DNA of 11,343 nucleotides from Baffinella frigidus (Eukaryota; Cryptophyceae; Cryptomonadales; Baffinellaceae): assembly GCA_026770585.1 (NCBI GenBank), contig MU646374.1, positions 539,185 through 550,527 on the forward strand, written 5' to 3'. The position numbers and the translations under genes are program-made. Shown here in pieces: positions 11,342 to 11,343 of this stretch. Numbering within the stretch: position 1 is the first letter of the stretch; every line of letters starts with the position of its first letter. Below the pieces are notes generated by a model. It worked only from the letters and a program-made list of their open reading frames with translations. It did not search any database and was not told the DNA's origin.

Positions 11342-11343
11342 GG
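11231..11343 (+). repeat. Terminal TTGAGGG array, 13 perfect units
   Basis: After a GGTTCGGGTTCAGGG lead-in, 11253-11343 is exactly 13 TTGAGGG units with no variation, continuing to the window edge. The G-rich strand runs rightwards. The unit is a variant of TTTAGGG, so this is either a homogenised subtelomeric array or an unusual telomere. Confidence 0.95.

Overview
This window looks like eukaryotic subtelomeric DNA. It carries TTTAGGG-type telomeric repeats (the plant type, also found in many algae, chromerids, dinoflagellates and coccidian apicomplexans), GA/CT microsatellites, several minisatellites, many short terminal-inverted-repeat (TIR) elements that look like MITEs (small non-autonomous DNA transposons), and exon-like fragments bounded by GT...AG splice signals. 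I cannot assign a species. There is no intact gene, no bacterial-type operon, and I recognised no rRNA, tRNA or CRISPR. Almost every long open frame is a by-product of simple or tandem repeats.

Layout. 1-950: telomere-like tracts (TTTAGGG, TTTGGGG and mixed variants), interrupted twice by the same 56-bp coding-like fragment. 990-2920: an inverted duplication (990-1138 and 2793-2920) enclosing four MITE-like elements, two of them copies of one family in mirror orientation. 2921-5060: more short TIR elements, a CT microsatellite, 10-, 18-, 37- and 40-bp tandem repeats and another telomere-like tract. 5060-6430: a helical coding-like fragment, 31-bp repeats, and a 78-bp satellite with GA tracts expanded inside it. 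6640-8330: the most interesting part, a minus-strand array of FYVE-type zinc-finger exon pieces. One copy (7707-7814) is complete, with an in-frame KHHCRCCGRLFCAAC motif and splice sites on both sides. Three copies upstream on that strand hold only the first half and four downstream hold only the second half. 8334-10330: more TIR elements, a perfect 170-bp tandem duplication and a 24-bp minisatellite. 10346-11343: a TTGAGGG tract, a segmental duplication in which one copy has gained a 104-bp TIR element flanked by a 5-bp target-site duplication, and a terminal run of 13 perfect TTGAGGG units.

Overall the region reads as a graveyard and recombination zone: short elements, telomeric repeats and a broken FYVE-domain gene have been repeatedly duplicated, inverted and inserted into one another. 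The G-rich telomeric strand runs rightwards at both window ends, so a chromosome end, if near, would lie to the right. The tract at position 1 is therefore interstitial or an assembly edge. I see no genes working together; the value lies in the FYVE exon array and in the element families with their traceable insertion histories.
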